From contig CAZGTQ010000074.1 of assembly GCA_964528575.1 (NCBI GenBank), positions 1-35,402 of the forward strand: a stretch of 35,402 nucleotides of DNA, in the 5' to 3' direction. Of this stretch, positions 1 through 8,532 are shown piece by piece. Made by a program: the position numbers and the translations under genes. The first letter of the stretch is position 1, and every line of letters begins with the position of its first letter. Below the pieces are notes generated by a model. That model worked only from the letters and a program-made list of their open reading frames with translations. It searched no databases and had not been told where the DNA came from. The DNA is from CAZGTQ01 sp964528575. Its GTDB lineage: Bacteria; Planctomycetota; UBA1135; GCA-002686595.

Positions 1-560
1 TCGCCCTCGGCGTTGGTGTACGCGAGAGCGGCGAGCGCGTGGTCGCGCGAGCGTACGTCGAGGCGCAACTCGCGCAACACCGTGCGCACGCGCTTGTCGC
101 GCGGCACGAGCGTCAGCCGCACGCTCTCATCGCCCGGCTCGGCGCCGACGAAGACGAACGAGCGCTCGAGCTGCTCGGCGTCGCCCGCCATGCACGCGAT
201 CAGCGCCTTCGCCAGCTCGTTCGACTCGAACACGTAGCGCTCCGCGCGCTTCTTCGCGGGGTCGTACACCTGATGCGACGTCGCGTCCGAGCGCACGAGC
301 GCGCGCCGCGGCTCGCGCACTTCCAGCACGAGGCAACGCGGCTCCATGCGCACGTGGAAGCGTCCCTTCGTCACGATCGGCTCGGCGAGCAAGAGCGACT
401 CCTGCTTCTGCTCGTAGCGGCCGTGCAGCAGCGCGACCTCCTCGAGCTCCTTCGCGACCGCCGCCACCGTCGCGCGCGCGAGCCGCAGCTCGTCGCCCTC
501 GAGCGGCGCGGGATCCTGCGCGAAGAAGAGCGCGGCCACAACGAGAGCGGATCTCCACAT
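1..560 (-). CDS. LolA-like periplasmic lipid carrier, 3' end outside window
   Basis: 186 residues are visible and the frame is still open at the left edge, so the C-terminus is missing. The ATG lies 2 nt after the exporter stop codon, so the two are surely co-transcribed. The N-terminus (MWRSALVVAALFFAQDPA) is a short hydrophobic leader. It is followed by a helix and then an alternating beta pattern (GRYEQKQES, KGRFHVRMEPRCLVLEV, TSHQVYDPAKKRAERY) of the kind seen in LolA/LolB-fold carriers, where a strand describing 'the uncleaned lipid or polyene signature' precedes a conditional phrase such as YDP. In APE and xanthomonadin loci a LolA-like protein sits beside an MMPL exporter and is thought to carry the lipid-linked product across the periplasm. 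Assignment to the family rests on this pattern plus context; the exact cargo is inferred. Confidence 0.7.
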   Translation of the reverse strand, partial: MWRSALVVAALFFAQDPAPLEGDELRLARATVAAVAKELEEVALLHGRYEQKQESLLLAEPIVTKGRFHVRMEPRCLVLEVREPRRALVRSDATSHQVYDPAKKRAERYVFESNELAKALIACMAGDAEQLERSFVFVGAEPGDESVRLTLVPRDKRVRTVLRELRLDVRSRDHALAALAYTNAEG

Positions 561-562
561 CG

Positions 563-2902
563 TCAAGTCCTTTTCGCGATGCGCGGCAGGATCAGGATCG
601 TAGCGCAGAAGCACGTCGCGGTGCCGAGCAGCACGATCGCGCCGAGCGACGCGATCGCCGGCGTCTCGGCCGTGACCAGCGAGCCGAAGCCGAGCGCCGT
701 GCACGCGCTCGTGCGCCACACCGCCGCACCCGTCGTCCGGATCGCCGCCAGTCCGCTCTCGCGCAGCCGCCGCACCATGTGGATCCCATCGTCCACGCCG
801 AGGCCCAGCACGAGGGGCACCGCGACGAAGTTTCCGGGCGTGAGCGGCCAGCCGAACAGCGAGAGCATCCCGAGCACGATCCCCAGCCCCGCGAACGCCG
901 GCGCGAGCGCCGCCGCGCACGCCGCGAGCGAGCCGACCGCGAGCCACGAGAGCAAGACGACGACGACCGCGCACGCGAGGACCGCGCGCGCGAGGTCGCC
1001 CGCGAGCACGGCGCCCAGCCGCCGCGCGAGCTCCGCCGAGTCGACGAGCTCGACCGGCGCGCCGACGCCCGCCGAGAGCCGCTCGCGCAACGCGTCGCGC
1101 TCGGCCGCCGTGCTCGGCCGCGGCGGCAGGAACAGCGTGGCGCGCCAGTACGAGCGGCCCGCGGCCTCGACGCGCCCGGCGCCGAGCTCCGGCTCGCGCT
1201 CGAGCCGCTCTGCCAGGTCCTCGAGCGCGCCGCGGAACGGCTCCGGCGCGAGCCCGACGTCCGCGACGTCCGCGAGCGCGCCGCCGACCCAGCCTTGCGT
1301 GCGCTCGCGGAACGCGGCGATCCGCCCGCGCCGCTCGGCCGCGCCGATCGAGGCGTGCACCCCGGCGGTGCGCGCGACCAAGCTCTCGCTCGCGAGCGCG
1401 TCGAGCGCGTCCGCGACGTCCGCGAGCGGCACTTGCGCCGGCACGAGCGCGACGACGCCGAACGGCCAGAAACCGATCTCGACCGCGAGCTCGCGCGCCG
1501 CGCGCTCGAGCTCTGTGTCCGCCGGCCGCAGGTGCGCGGGATCCGCGTCGAACGACAGCCCGTGGAGCGCCACGAGCGCCCAACCGCCGAGCGCCGCGGC
1601 CGCGAACGCCGCGGCCAGCGGGCCCGCCGCACGGGACGACGCGAGCGCGTGCGCGCCGCGCGCCACGAGTCCCGGCCGCGCGGGCGCCGGCCCCGGATCG
1701 AGGGACGGCACGAGGAGCGGCAGGACGATCCACGTCGCGACGAGCGCGAGCACGAGCCCGCCCGCGAGCAGGATCCCGAAGTCGCGCAGCCCCGAGAACG
1801 AGCCGAAGCCGACCGACAGGAACGCCGCGCTGCTCGTCAGCGCCGCGCCGAGCAGCGCGCGTGCCGTCGCTCCCTGCGTGCGGGCGATCGCGGCCGGCGC
1901 GTCCGCCGCCGCGCGCTCCTCGCCGTAGCGCTCGAGCCAGTGCACCGCGTGATCGACGCCCAGGCCGATCAGGATCGCCGTCGCGCTGATCGCGAGCGGC
2001 GTCAGCGGGCCGAGCGCGAGCCCGCCGAAGCCGAGCGTCCACACGACCGCGAGCCCGGCCGGCAGCACGAGCAACGGGAGCAGCCGCGGCCGGCGCGTCG
2101 ACACGGCGAGGAACAGCGCGACGAGCGGCACCGACCACACCAGCGACGAGCGCATGTCGCCGCGGATCCGCGCAGCGTCCGCGCGCGCCACCGCGTAGCC
2201 GCCGAGCGCGCGCACGTCGAGACCCGCGAGCCGCCCCTCGACGTCCGCGAGCAGCGCGTTCGAGAAGTCGACGTCCGTCGGCTCGCGCTCGCCGACGACG
2301 CGCACGATCGCCAGCCGCCCCCCGTCGACGAGCAAATACGGCGAGCTCACGTCGACCGATTCGGGCAGCGCGTCACGCTCGGCGCTCGCGAGGAGCCAGC
2401 GCAGACCGAGCGGGTCGCGCAGCACGATCTCGCGCCCCGCGAGCGGATCCTGCGCCAAGAGCGCGCGGCTCTCCTCGAGCGCCTCGCGCCGCCCGGGGCC
2501 GACGAGCCGCGACTCGAGCTCGTCGAGCGCGTCGGCGGAGAGCGACGTGAGCAGCGGCGCCGACTCGAACGCGGCGCCGAGCACCTCGTCGCGCGTCGCG
2601 GCGACCTCGGCGAGGAACGGCGACGCCCGCAGTCGCTCGACGTACGCCGGCAGCGCGTCGTCCAGATCGTCGCCGCGCAAGAGGAGCAGCATCGTGCGCG
2701 TCGTCTTGCCCTCGGGGTGGACCGCGTCGAACAGCGCCATCGCCTCGTGCTCGCGCGGGAACAGCGCGCGCACGTCCGGCTCGAGCCGGAACGACGAGAG
2801 CGCGGCGGCCGCGGCCGCGGTGACGAGCACGCAGAGTGCGCCCGCCGCGCGCCGGTGCGCGAGCACGAACTGCGCGAATCGCGCGAGGGCCCGCTCGATC
2901 AA
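563..2902 (-). CDS. MMPL/RND-family exporter
   Basis: 779 residues with the duplicated RND plan: an N-terminal membrane helix (about residues 15-37), a periplasmic domain, five or so helices, then a second helix, periplasmic domain and helix bundle. The TM4-type charged motif is present in both halves: GVDHAVHW near residue 315 and GVDDGIHM near residue 705, whose Asp residues carry the proton relay in MMPL transporters. The predicted start is TTG at 2902, overlapping the stop of the preceding lipoprotein gene as TTGA, which suggests translational coupling. In APE/xanthomonadin loci an MMPL protein of this size is the presumed inner-membrane exporter of the polyene lipid, and the flanking lipoprotein and LolA-like genes match that setting. 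Transported substrate is an inference from context. Confidence 0.88.
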   Translation of the reverse strand: MIERALARFAQFVLAHRRAAGALCVLVTAAAAAALSSFRLEPDVRALFPREHEAMALFDAVHPEGKTTRTMLLLLRGDDLDDALPAYVERLRASPFLAEVAATRDEVLGAAFESAPLLTSLSADALDELESRLVGPGRREALEESRALLAQDPLAGREIVLRDPLGLRWLLASAERDALPESVDVSSPYLLVDGGRLAIVRVVGEREPTDVDFSNALLADVEGRLAGLDVRALGGYAVARADAARIRGDMRSSLVWSVPLVALFLAVSTRRPRLLPLLVLPAGLAVVWTLGFGGLALGPLTPLAISATAILIGLGVDHAVHWLERYGEERAAADAPAAIARTQGATARALLGAALTSSAAFLSVGFGSFSGLRDFGILLAGGLVLALVATWIVLPLLVPSLDPGPAPARPGLVARGAHALASSRAAGPLAAAFAAAALGGWALVALHGLSFDADPAHLRPADTELERAARELAVEIGFWPFGVVALVPAQVPLADVADALDALASESLVARTAGVHASIGAAERRGRIAAFRERTQGWVGGALADVADVGLAPEPFRGALEDLAERLEREPELGAGRVEAAGRSYWRATLFLPPRPSTAAERDALRERLSAGVGAPVELVDSAELARRLGAVLAGDLARAVLACAVVVVLLSWLAVGSLAACAAALAPAFAGLGIVLGMLSLFGWPLTPGNFVAVPLVLGLGVDDGIHMVRRLRESGLAAIRTTGAAVWRTSACTALGFGSLVTAETPAIASLGAIVLLGTATCFCATILILPRIAKRT

Positions 2903-3585
2903 CGCGCCACGCCCTCGGGCAGCTCGAGCTCGAACACGCCGTCCGGCACAGCGTCGAGCGGCTCGACGCGCTCGTCCTCGAGCACGAAGCGGAAGCCGGG
3001 CGCGACGAACGCGTGGAGCGGCTCGAACGTCTCGGTCCAGGCGACGACGCCGCGCGCGAGCTCGCGCCGCACGAGCTCGCCGCGCGCGTCGAGGACGACG
3101 CGCACCGATGCTCCCTCGCCTGCGGCCGCCCGCACGCGCAGCTCGTAGCCCTGTTCGGTCGCGCGTCCGGCGCTCACACGCGAGAGCGTCAGCGGAGCGG
3201 CGCTCTCGAGCAAGCTCGTCGCGAGGAAAGCGGCGAGCCCGCGCGGCAGCTCGTCGGTGGGCGCGTCGAATCCGCGCCCCAGGTGCGGCCAGTACCCGAC
3301 CGTCCGCTCCGGCGAGACGGCGACGTCGAGCACCTTGCCCCCGAGCGCGGGCAACAGTTGCATCCGCACGCGCGGCTGCGCGCCGCGCTGCACGATCATC
3401 ACGGCCTGGAACTCGCCGCTGAGGTCGTCCGACTCGATGCGCGCGCGCGCCGTGCGCCGCTCGAGCTCCGGCTCGTCCGCGCGCGCCGCCAGCACGTCCG
3501 CGAGCTCCGCCGGCGGCGGGCCGAGCGAGCGACAGCCGCCGACGAGCGCGACGAGGGCGGAGAGCGCGACGGGCGCGAGGCGCAT
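2899..3585 (-). CDS. DUF3261-like outer-membrane lipoprotein
   Basis: 228 residues. The start at 3585 gives a clean lipoprotein signal: MRLAPVALSALVALVGGC, with Cys18 as the lipidated residue. The 5-nt gap after the ligase stop and the 4-nt overlap with the exporter start place it in one operon. The mature part is mostly beta (DLSGEFQAVMIVQRG, RVRMQLLPALGGKVLDVAVS, VRVVLDARGELVRRE), like the LolB-type fold of the DUF3261 lipoproteins found in APE loci. A longer frame continues upstream of the start, but it is only the shadow of the ligase gene. Family membership is judged by pattern and position and could also be a generic LolB-like lipoprotein. Likely role: outer-membrane acceptor for the exported polyene lipid. 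Confidence 0.72.
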   Translation of the reverse strand: MRLAPVALSALVALVGGCRSLGPPPAELADVLAARADEPELERRTARARIESDDLSGEFQAVMIVQRGAQPRVRMQLLPALGGKVLDVAVSPERTVGYWPHLGRGFDAPTDELPRGLAAFLATSLLESAAPLTLSRVSAGRATEQGYELRVRAAAGEGASVRVVLDARGELVRRELARGVVAWTETFEPLHAFVAPGFRFVLEDERVEPLDAVPDGVFELELPEGVAR

Positions 3586-3590
3586 GGCGC

Positions 3591-4931
3591 TCACAACGCC
3601 CGCAGCGCGGCGAGGTCGATCTTCCCGCGCGCGCTGCGCGGGATCGCGTCGACGAGCACGACGCTGCGCGGGACCTTGTGCGCGGCGACGCGTTCGCGGC
3701 ACCACGCGACGATGTCGTGGTAGCCGAGCGAGCCGGTCTCGCACGCGACGACGGCGCGGATCGTCTCGCCGCGCTCGTCGGGGAGCGGGACGCCGACGAC
3801 GACGGCTTCGGCGACGCCGGGCAGCTCCGCGAGCACGCTCTCGACCTCGCGCGGGTCGACCTTGTGGCCCTTGACGTTGATCCAATCGCTGCGGCGGCCG
3901 TGCAGCACGAGCTCGCCCGCGTCGTCGAACGAGCCGAGGTCCTCGGTGTCGAAGCGGCCGTTCTCGATGCGCGCGCCGCCCGGACGCTCGGCGGGCACGT
4001 AGCGCAGAGCCACCGCCGGCGAGACGACCGAGACCGTGCCGTCGGCGAGCTCGACGCGCACGCCGTGGAGCGGCGTCCCGACCGTGCCGCGCTCCGCCGC
4101 GTCGCCGCGCCGGTCGAACGTGATCGAGCCGCACTCGCTGCTGCCGTAGAGCACCTGGATCGGCCGGCCGTGGCGCTTGCGCCACGCGCGCGCGGTCTCG
4201 GGCCCGAGCGGGGCTGCGGCCGAGACGAACAGCCGCAGCGACGCCGGCGCGACGGCGCTCGACGCGAGCCGCGCGCGGTACCACGCCGGCACGCTCGGCA
4301 GCACCGTCGCGTCGTGGCGCTGGGCCGCCGCGAACGCGTCGTCGCCGTCGGGGAACACGATGCAGCAGCCGGTGATCCACGCCGGCGTCGCCACGACCGA
4401 GAAACCGTACGAGTGACCGAGCGGGATCGCCGCGACGATGCGGTCGCGCTCTTCGATCCCCATCGACGAGACGATCGCGCGCCCGTCGGCGCAGAGCGCG
4501 TCCGCGCCGACGAGGATGCCGCCGGCGTCGCCCGTCGTGCCCGAGCTCAACTTGATCGCGGCGCCGTCGGGCTGCACCGCTCCCGCGCGCACCGCGCTCC
4601 GCTCGAACGGCTCGTCCGAGCGCCACACGGCCCAGGCGCCGAAGCGCTCCGCGACGGCCGCGAGCTCCGCGTCCGGCGCGCCGTCGTCGAGGAGCAGCGT
4701 GCACAGCCCGGCCGCGCGGCAGGCGAGCCAGGCCTCGAGGAACGACGGCCCGGCCGCGACCAGGCCGACGACCGCGCCCGGGGGCAACCCGGCCGCCGCG
4801 AGCCCCGCGGCGGCCGTCAGAGCGCCGTTGGCGAGCTCGGCGCGCGTCCGGATCCGGTCGGACGCTAGCGCCGCCGGTCGAGTGGGGTGCTCCGCGGCGA
4901 GCCGGAGGAACGTCCCGAGCATCGGGTCCAT
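3591..4931 (-). CDS. AMP-dependent acyl/aryl-ACP ligase
   Basis: 446 residues from the ATG at 4931, which begins MDPMLGTFL; in-frame ATGs at 4952 and 4991 would add 7 or 20 residues with no family character. ANL-superfamily motifs appear in order: the phosphate loop IKLSSGTTGDAGG, the A5-type YGSSECGSITF, the hinge region TEDLGSFDDAGELVLHGR followed by SDWINVKGHKVDP, and the C-terminal catalytic Lys in PRSARGKIDL. At about 450 residues it is short, as are the ligases of APE/xanthomonadin loci that load an aromatic starter (for example 4-hydroxybenzoate or a cinnamate) onto the carrier protein. It heads the leftward export operon and is divergent from the ACP gene, so a shared control region lies at 4932-5099. 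The substrate cannot be read from the sequence. Confidence 0.88.
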   Translation of the reverse strand: MDPMLGTFLRLAAEHPTRPAALASDRIRTRAELANGALTAAAGLAAAGLPPGAVVGLVAAGPSFLEAWLACRAAGLCTLLLDDGAPDAELAAVAERFGAWAVWRSDEPFERSAVRAGAVQPDGAAIKLSSGTTGDAGGILVGADALCADGRAIVSSMGIEERDRIVAAIPLGHSYGFSVVATPAWITGCCIVFPDGDDAFAAAQRHDATVLPSVPAWYRARLASSAVAPASLRLFVSAAAPLGPETARAWRKRHGRPIQVLYGSSECGSITFDRRGDAAERGTVGTPLHGVRVELADGTVSVVSPAVALRYVPAERPGGARIENGRFDTEDLGSFDDAGELVLHGRRSDWINVKGHKVDPREVESVLAELPGVAEAVVVGVPLPDERGETIRAVVACETGSLGYHDIVAWCRERVAAHKVPRSVVLVDAIPRSARGKIDLAALRAL

Positions 4932-5027
4932 GGCGGGCTGCGAACATACCATCGCGCCGGCCCGCCGCACCTGCTTGCGGCCGGATGGCACCTTCCGCTA
5001 GCTTCGATCGGCAGGATCGGGCGGCTG

Positions 5028-5068
5028 GGTTCTGGCGGCCAGGTTCTGGCCGCTGGTTTCGGGCCGCT
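5028..5068. repeat. Three tandem 13-14 bp repeats in the divergent control region
   Basis: Copies at 5028-5040 (GGTTCTGGCGGCC), 5042-5054 (GGTTCTGGCCGCT) and 5055-5068 (GGTTTCGGGCCGCT). They sit between the divergent ligase and ACP starts, 32-72 nt upstream of the ACP ATG. Regular 13-14 bp spacing is compatible with a repeated protein-binding site, though simple slippage would leave the same trace. Confidence 0.6.
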
Positions 5069-5099
5069 CGGTGCGGGCGTCGCCCGCGGCTCCACGACG

Positions 5100-5393
5100 A
5101 TGATCAACGACCACGAGGACAGCCGCGGGCGGGACATCCGCGCACGGATCAAGCGGCTGATCGTCGAGCGCCTCTTCCTCACCGGCCTCGACCCGAACGA
5201 GATCGCGGACGACGCGCCGCTCTCGGACCAGACCGGGCTCGACTCGGTCGACGCGCTCGAGCTCGTCGTCGGCATGGAGGAGGAGTTCGGCATCGAGATC
5301 GTCGACAAGGGGCTCGACCAGGACTCCTTCCGGTCCGTCGATTCGCTCGCCGCGCTCGTCGAGGGCCGCCTCGCGAGCCGCGAGACGTCGTGA
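5100..5393 (+). CDS. Acyl carrier protein
   Basis: 97 residues. The phosphopantetheine site is in GLDSVDALEL, with Ser the predicted attachment residue, followed by the acidic helix II/III region EEEFGIEIVD typical of type II carrier proteins. The ATG at 5100 gives a normal ACP length; the frame is open further upstream to 4887, but that would add about 70 residues with no ACP character. It is first in a four-gene rightward operon, and its TGA overlaps the GTG of the ketosynthase gene. Its role would be to hold the starter and growing polyene chain. APE loci commonly carry two ACP genes; only one is visible here. Confidence 0.93.
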   Translation: MINDHEDSRGRDIRARIKRLIVERLFLTGLDPNEIADDAPLSDQTGLDSVDALELVVGMEEEFGIEIVDKGLDQDSFRSVDSLAALVEGRLASRETS

Positions 5394-7861
5394 GCGCGCG
5401 GCGCGTCGTCGTCACCGGCATCGGCGCGGTCGGGCCGTTCGGCTCGGGCGTCGCGCGCCTGTGGGACCTGCTCGTGAACGGACGCGCGGCGTTCCAGCGG
5501 ATCACGCTGTTCGACGTCTCGCGCCACCGCACGGCGATCGGCGGCGAGGTGCCGGCCGAGGAGGTGCGCCGCCTCGCGCGGGCGCACGGCGCGAAGCCGA
5601 CGGCGACGCGCTCCGACCTCTTCGCGCTCGAGGCGGCGCGCGAGGCGCTCTTGCGCGCGGGCCTCGATCCGGCCGACGCGCCGGCGGCCGGCGTGTACCT
5701 CGGCTCGAGCACCGGCGGGATGCTCGAGGGCGAGCGCCTCTACTTCGCTCTCGCCAGCGGCGACGCGGGCCGCGGGCGGAGCGCGCGCGTCGACCGCGTG
5801 CGCGCCCAACCGCTCGGCTGCTCGGCCGAGGCGGTCGCCCGCGCGCTCGGCTGGCGCGGGCCCGTCGAGACGATCTCCGCGGCGTGCGCGGCCGCGACGA
5901 TGGCGCTCGAGGCAGCGCTCGACAGCGTGCGCTCGGGCGAGGTCGACGTCGCGCTCGCCGGCGGCGCCGACGGGCTGTGCGAGCTGACCTACGGCGGCTT
6001 CAACTCGCTGCGCGCGGTGTCGCCCGAGCCGTGCCGGCCGTTCCGCGCCGACCGCGTCGGGCTGTCGATGGGCGAGGGAGCGGGGCTCGTCGTGCTCGAG
6101 TCGCTCGACTCGGCGCGCCGCCGCGGGGCGACGATCCTCGCCGAGCTCGCGGGCGCCGGCTCGTCGTGCGACGCGCACCACATGACCGCGCCCGAGCCCG
6201 AGGGCCGCGGCGCGTCGCGCGCGGTCGCCGCGGCGCTCGCCGACGCGCGCATCGCGCCCGGCGACGTCGACTTCGTCAACGCGCACGGCACCGGCACGCC
6301 GCACAACGACCCGGCCGAGCGCAACGCGCTCGCGCGCGTCTTCGGCGAGCGGCTGCGCGCGCTCCCGCTGACGTCGACGAAGGGCTCGGTCGGTCACCTG
6401 CTCGGCGCGTGCGGCGGTCTCGAGGCGGTCGCGACCGTGCTCTCGCTCGACTCCGCGCTCGTGCCGCCGACGCCCGGCGACGGGCCCGTCGGCGACGATT
6501 GCGCGGTCGACCTCGTGCTCGGCGCGCCTCGCGAGCCGACCCGCTGTGCGGTCGCGGTCTCGCTCAACCTCGCGTTCGGCGGCGCCAACGCGGCCGCGGT
6601 GCTGCGCCGGTTCGCGCAAGCGTCCGAGCGCGCCCCCGCGGCGTCCGAGCACGCCGTCGTCGTCACGGGAGCGGGGCACGTGAGCGCGGCGGGCGCGGGG
6701 CTCGACGCGCTCGCCGCGGCGTTGCGCGCGGGGCCGTTGCCGGCGTCCGAGGTCGATCGCTCCGCGGGCCTGCACCGCGAGGACGCGGCGCGCACGGCGG
6801 CGCTCGTCGACGAGGAGACGCTCGTCGCGTGGGTGCCGCAGCGCGAAGGGCGGCGCATGAGCCCCGCGAGCCGCTGCGCGGTCGCCGCCGCGCGCATGGC
6901 GATCGCACAGGCGGGACTCGGCGACGGCGGCGCCGGCGGACCGGACACCGCGGTCGCGCTCGGCACCGCGTACGGCTCGACCGGGTACACCGCGCGCCTG
7001 CTCGAGCAGGTGCGCGGCGGCGGTCCGCGCACGATCTCGCCGTTCCTGTTCATGGAGACGGTCGCGAGCGCGCACGCCGGACAGATCGCGCTCGCGCTCG
7101 CCGCGCGCGGGCCGAGCTACACCGTCTCGCAGGGCGAGGCGAGCGGCCTGCTCGCCGTCGCGCGCGGCGCCGAGCTGGTCGCGCGCGGCCGGGCGCGGCG
7201 CGCGCTCGTCGGCGTCGTCGACGAGGTGAGCCCCGTCCTGCACGCGGTGCTCGACCGGCTCGGCGCGCTGGCGAAGAGCGGGCGAGCGCTGCCGTTCGGC
7301 GCCGAGCGCAGCGGCTCTTTCCTCTCGGAGGGCGCGACGGTGCTCGTGCTCGAGCGCGAGGAGGACGCGCGCGCGCGCGGCGCTCGCGTGCTCGCGCGCC
7401 TCGCCGGCTGGGTCCGCGCGCACGATCCGAGCGCGCGCACCGCGGCGTGGGGCACCGACGGCCGCGGGCTCGCGAGCGCGCTGCGTCGCGGCCTCGCGCG
7501 GCGCGGCATCGCGGTCGAGAGCATCGAGCGCATCGTCTCGGGCGCGTCGGGCAGCGTGCGCGGCGACCGGCTCGAGGCGTCGACGCTGCGCGAGCTCGTG
7601 CGCGAGCGTCCGCTGCCCGACGTGTTCGCGCCCAAGGGGCTGACCGGCGAGCTCGGCGGTGGGTTCCTCGGCGCCGCGCTGCTCCTGCTCGCCGGCGGCG
7701 AGCTCGGCAGCGCCGGTTCCGGCCACGCCGAAGCCGCCTTCGACCCGGAGCTCGGCGTCGAGCCGGCGCGCGGAGCGTTCGGCCCGGCGCGGCGCGCGCT
7801 GTGGAGCGCGCTCGGCTCGGGCGGCGCGGCGGCGTGGCTCGTCGTCGACCGCACGTCATGA
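5390..7861 (+). CDS. Ketosynthase fused to chain-length-factor-like ketosynthase (KS-CLF)
   Basis: 823 residues in one uninterrupted frame with two thiolase-fold beta-ketoacyl synthase domains. Domain 1 (about 5-410) begins VVVTGIGAVGPFG and has the complete triad: Cys166 in ISAACAAAT, His299 in NAHGTGTPHND, Lys331/His336 in KGSVGHLLGACGG. Domain 2 (about 420-823) begins VVVTGAGHVS and lacks it: the Cys position is Glu583 in VSQGEASGLL, the first His position is Gly718, and the second His is Glu754 in KGLTGELGG. This is the KS-alpha/KS-beta relationship of type II polyketide systems, normally two proteins. In the characterised APE system the pair ApeO:ApeC acts as a KS:CLF heterocomplex. GTG start overlaps the ACP stop (GTGA). 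Expected role: decarboxylative chain elongation of the polyene, with domain 2 shaping chain length. Confidence 0.93.
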   Translation: MSARRVVVTGIGAVGPFGSGVARLWDLLVNGRAAFQRITLFDVSRHRTAIGGEVPAEEVRRLARAHGAKPTATRSDLFALEAAREALLRAGLDPADAPAAGVYLGSSTGGMLEGERLYFALASGDAGRGRSARVDRVRAQPLGCSAEAVARALGWRGPVETISAACAAATMALEAALDSVRSGEVDVALAGGADGLCELTYGGFNSLRAVSPEPCRPFRADRVGLSMGEGAGLVVLESLDSARRRGATILAELAGAGSSCDAHHMTAPEPEGRGASRAVAAALADARIAPGDVDFVNAHGTGTPHNDPAERNALARVFGERLRALPLTSTKGSVGHLLGACGGLEAVATVLSLDSALVPPTPGDGPVGDDCAVDLVLGAPREPTRCAVAVSLNLAFGGANAAAVLRRFAQASERAPAASEHAVVVTGAGHVSAAGAGLDALAAALRAGPLPASEVDRSAGLHREDAARTAALVDEETLVAWVPQREGRRMSPASRCAVAAARMAIAQAGLGDGGAGGPDTAVALGTAYGSTGYTARLLEQVRGGGPRTISPFLFMETVASAHAGQIALALAARGPSYTVSQGEASGLLAVARGAELVARGRARRALVGVVDEVSPVLHAVLDRLGALAKSGRALPFGAERSGSFLSEGATVLVLEREEDARARGARVLARLAGWVRAHDPSARTAAWGTDGRGLASALRRGLARRGIAVESIERIVSGASGSVRGDRLEASTLRELVRERPLPDVFAPKGLTGELGGGFLGAALLLLAGGELGSAGSGHAEAAFDPELGVEPARGAFGPARRALWSALGSGGAAAWLVVDRTS

Positions 7862-8532
7862 GGACCGTCGCGATCATCCCCGCGCTCGACGCCGAGCGTA
7901 CGATCGCCGACGTCGTCGCGCGCACGCTCGCGCTCGTGCCGTGCGTCGTCGTCGTCGACGACGGGTCGAGCGATGCGACCGGCGCCGTGGCACGCGCGGC
8001 GGGCGCGCACGTGCTGCGCCACGAAGCGAACCGCGGCAAGGGCGCCGCGCTCGCGACCGGTTTCGCGCACGCGCTCGCCGACGGCGCGGACGGCGTGGCG
8101 ACGCTCGACGCGGACGGCCAGCACCTGCCCGAGGAGCTGCCCAAGCTCCTCGCCGCAGCGGACGCGGGCGCCGATCTCGTGCTCGGCGTGCGCGACGGGC
8201 TGTTCGCGCGCATGAGCGCGCTGCGGCGCGCGTCGAACCGGATCTCGTCGCGCCTGATCTCGCTCGTCGCCGGCGTGCCGGTCCCCGACGTGCAGACCGG
8301 CTTCCGCTGGTACCGCGCGCGCCTCGTCGACGCCGTCGGGATGCGCGAGAGCGGCTTCGAGGCGGAGAGCGCCGTCGTCGTGCGCGCGGCGCGCGCGGGC
8401 TTTCGCGTCGTCACGGTGCCGGTCGAGCTCGCGTTCGCCGACGGCCGCTCGACGAGCCACTACCGCGCGCTCGCCGACAGCCTGCGCATCGCGCGCGCGG
8501 TGTGGCGCGCCCGCTTCGGGTCCGCGCCGTGA
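7858..8532 (+). CDS. Family 2 glycosyltransferase (DPM1/DPG-like)
   Basis: 224 residues, a bare GT-A domain without membrane helices. The nucleotide-sugar site is VVVDDGSSDAT near residue 35-45, the metal-binding DxD is in TLDADGQH near residue 80, and PDVQTGFRWYR and FEAESAVVVRAAR follow the order seen in DPM1-like enzymes. The ATG overlaps the KS-CLF stop as ATGA. In Gammaproteobacterial APE loci the glycosyltransferase and acyltransferase are often one fused protein (ApeJ type); here they are adjacent separate genes with a 4-nt overlap. Likely to add a sugar when the polyene is built into a lipid. Donor and acceptor are unknown. Confidence 0.88.
   Translation: MRTVAIIPALDAERTIADVVARTLALVPCVVVVDDGSSDATGAVARAAGAHVLRHEANRGKGAALATGFAHALADGADGVATLDADGQHLPEELPKLLAAADAGADLVLGVRDGLFARMSALRRASNRISSRLISLVAGVPVPDVQTGFRWYRARLVDAVGMRESGFEAESAVVVRAARAGFRVVTVPVELAFADGRSTSHYRALADSLRIARAVWRARFGSAP

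Noticed and set aside
39..3148. Long + strand frames over the exporter and lipoprotein genes
   Set aside because: Their residues are an Arg/Glu/Ala mix without domains, whereas the minus-strand reading gives full MMPL and lipoprotein motifs.
4865..7726. 953-codon minus-strand frame across ACP and KS-CLF
   Set aside because: Shadow of the KS-CLF gene; no recognisable domain, and the opposite strand has the complete KS triad.
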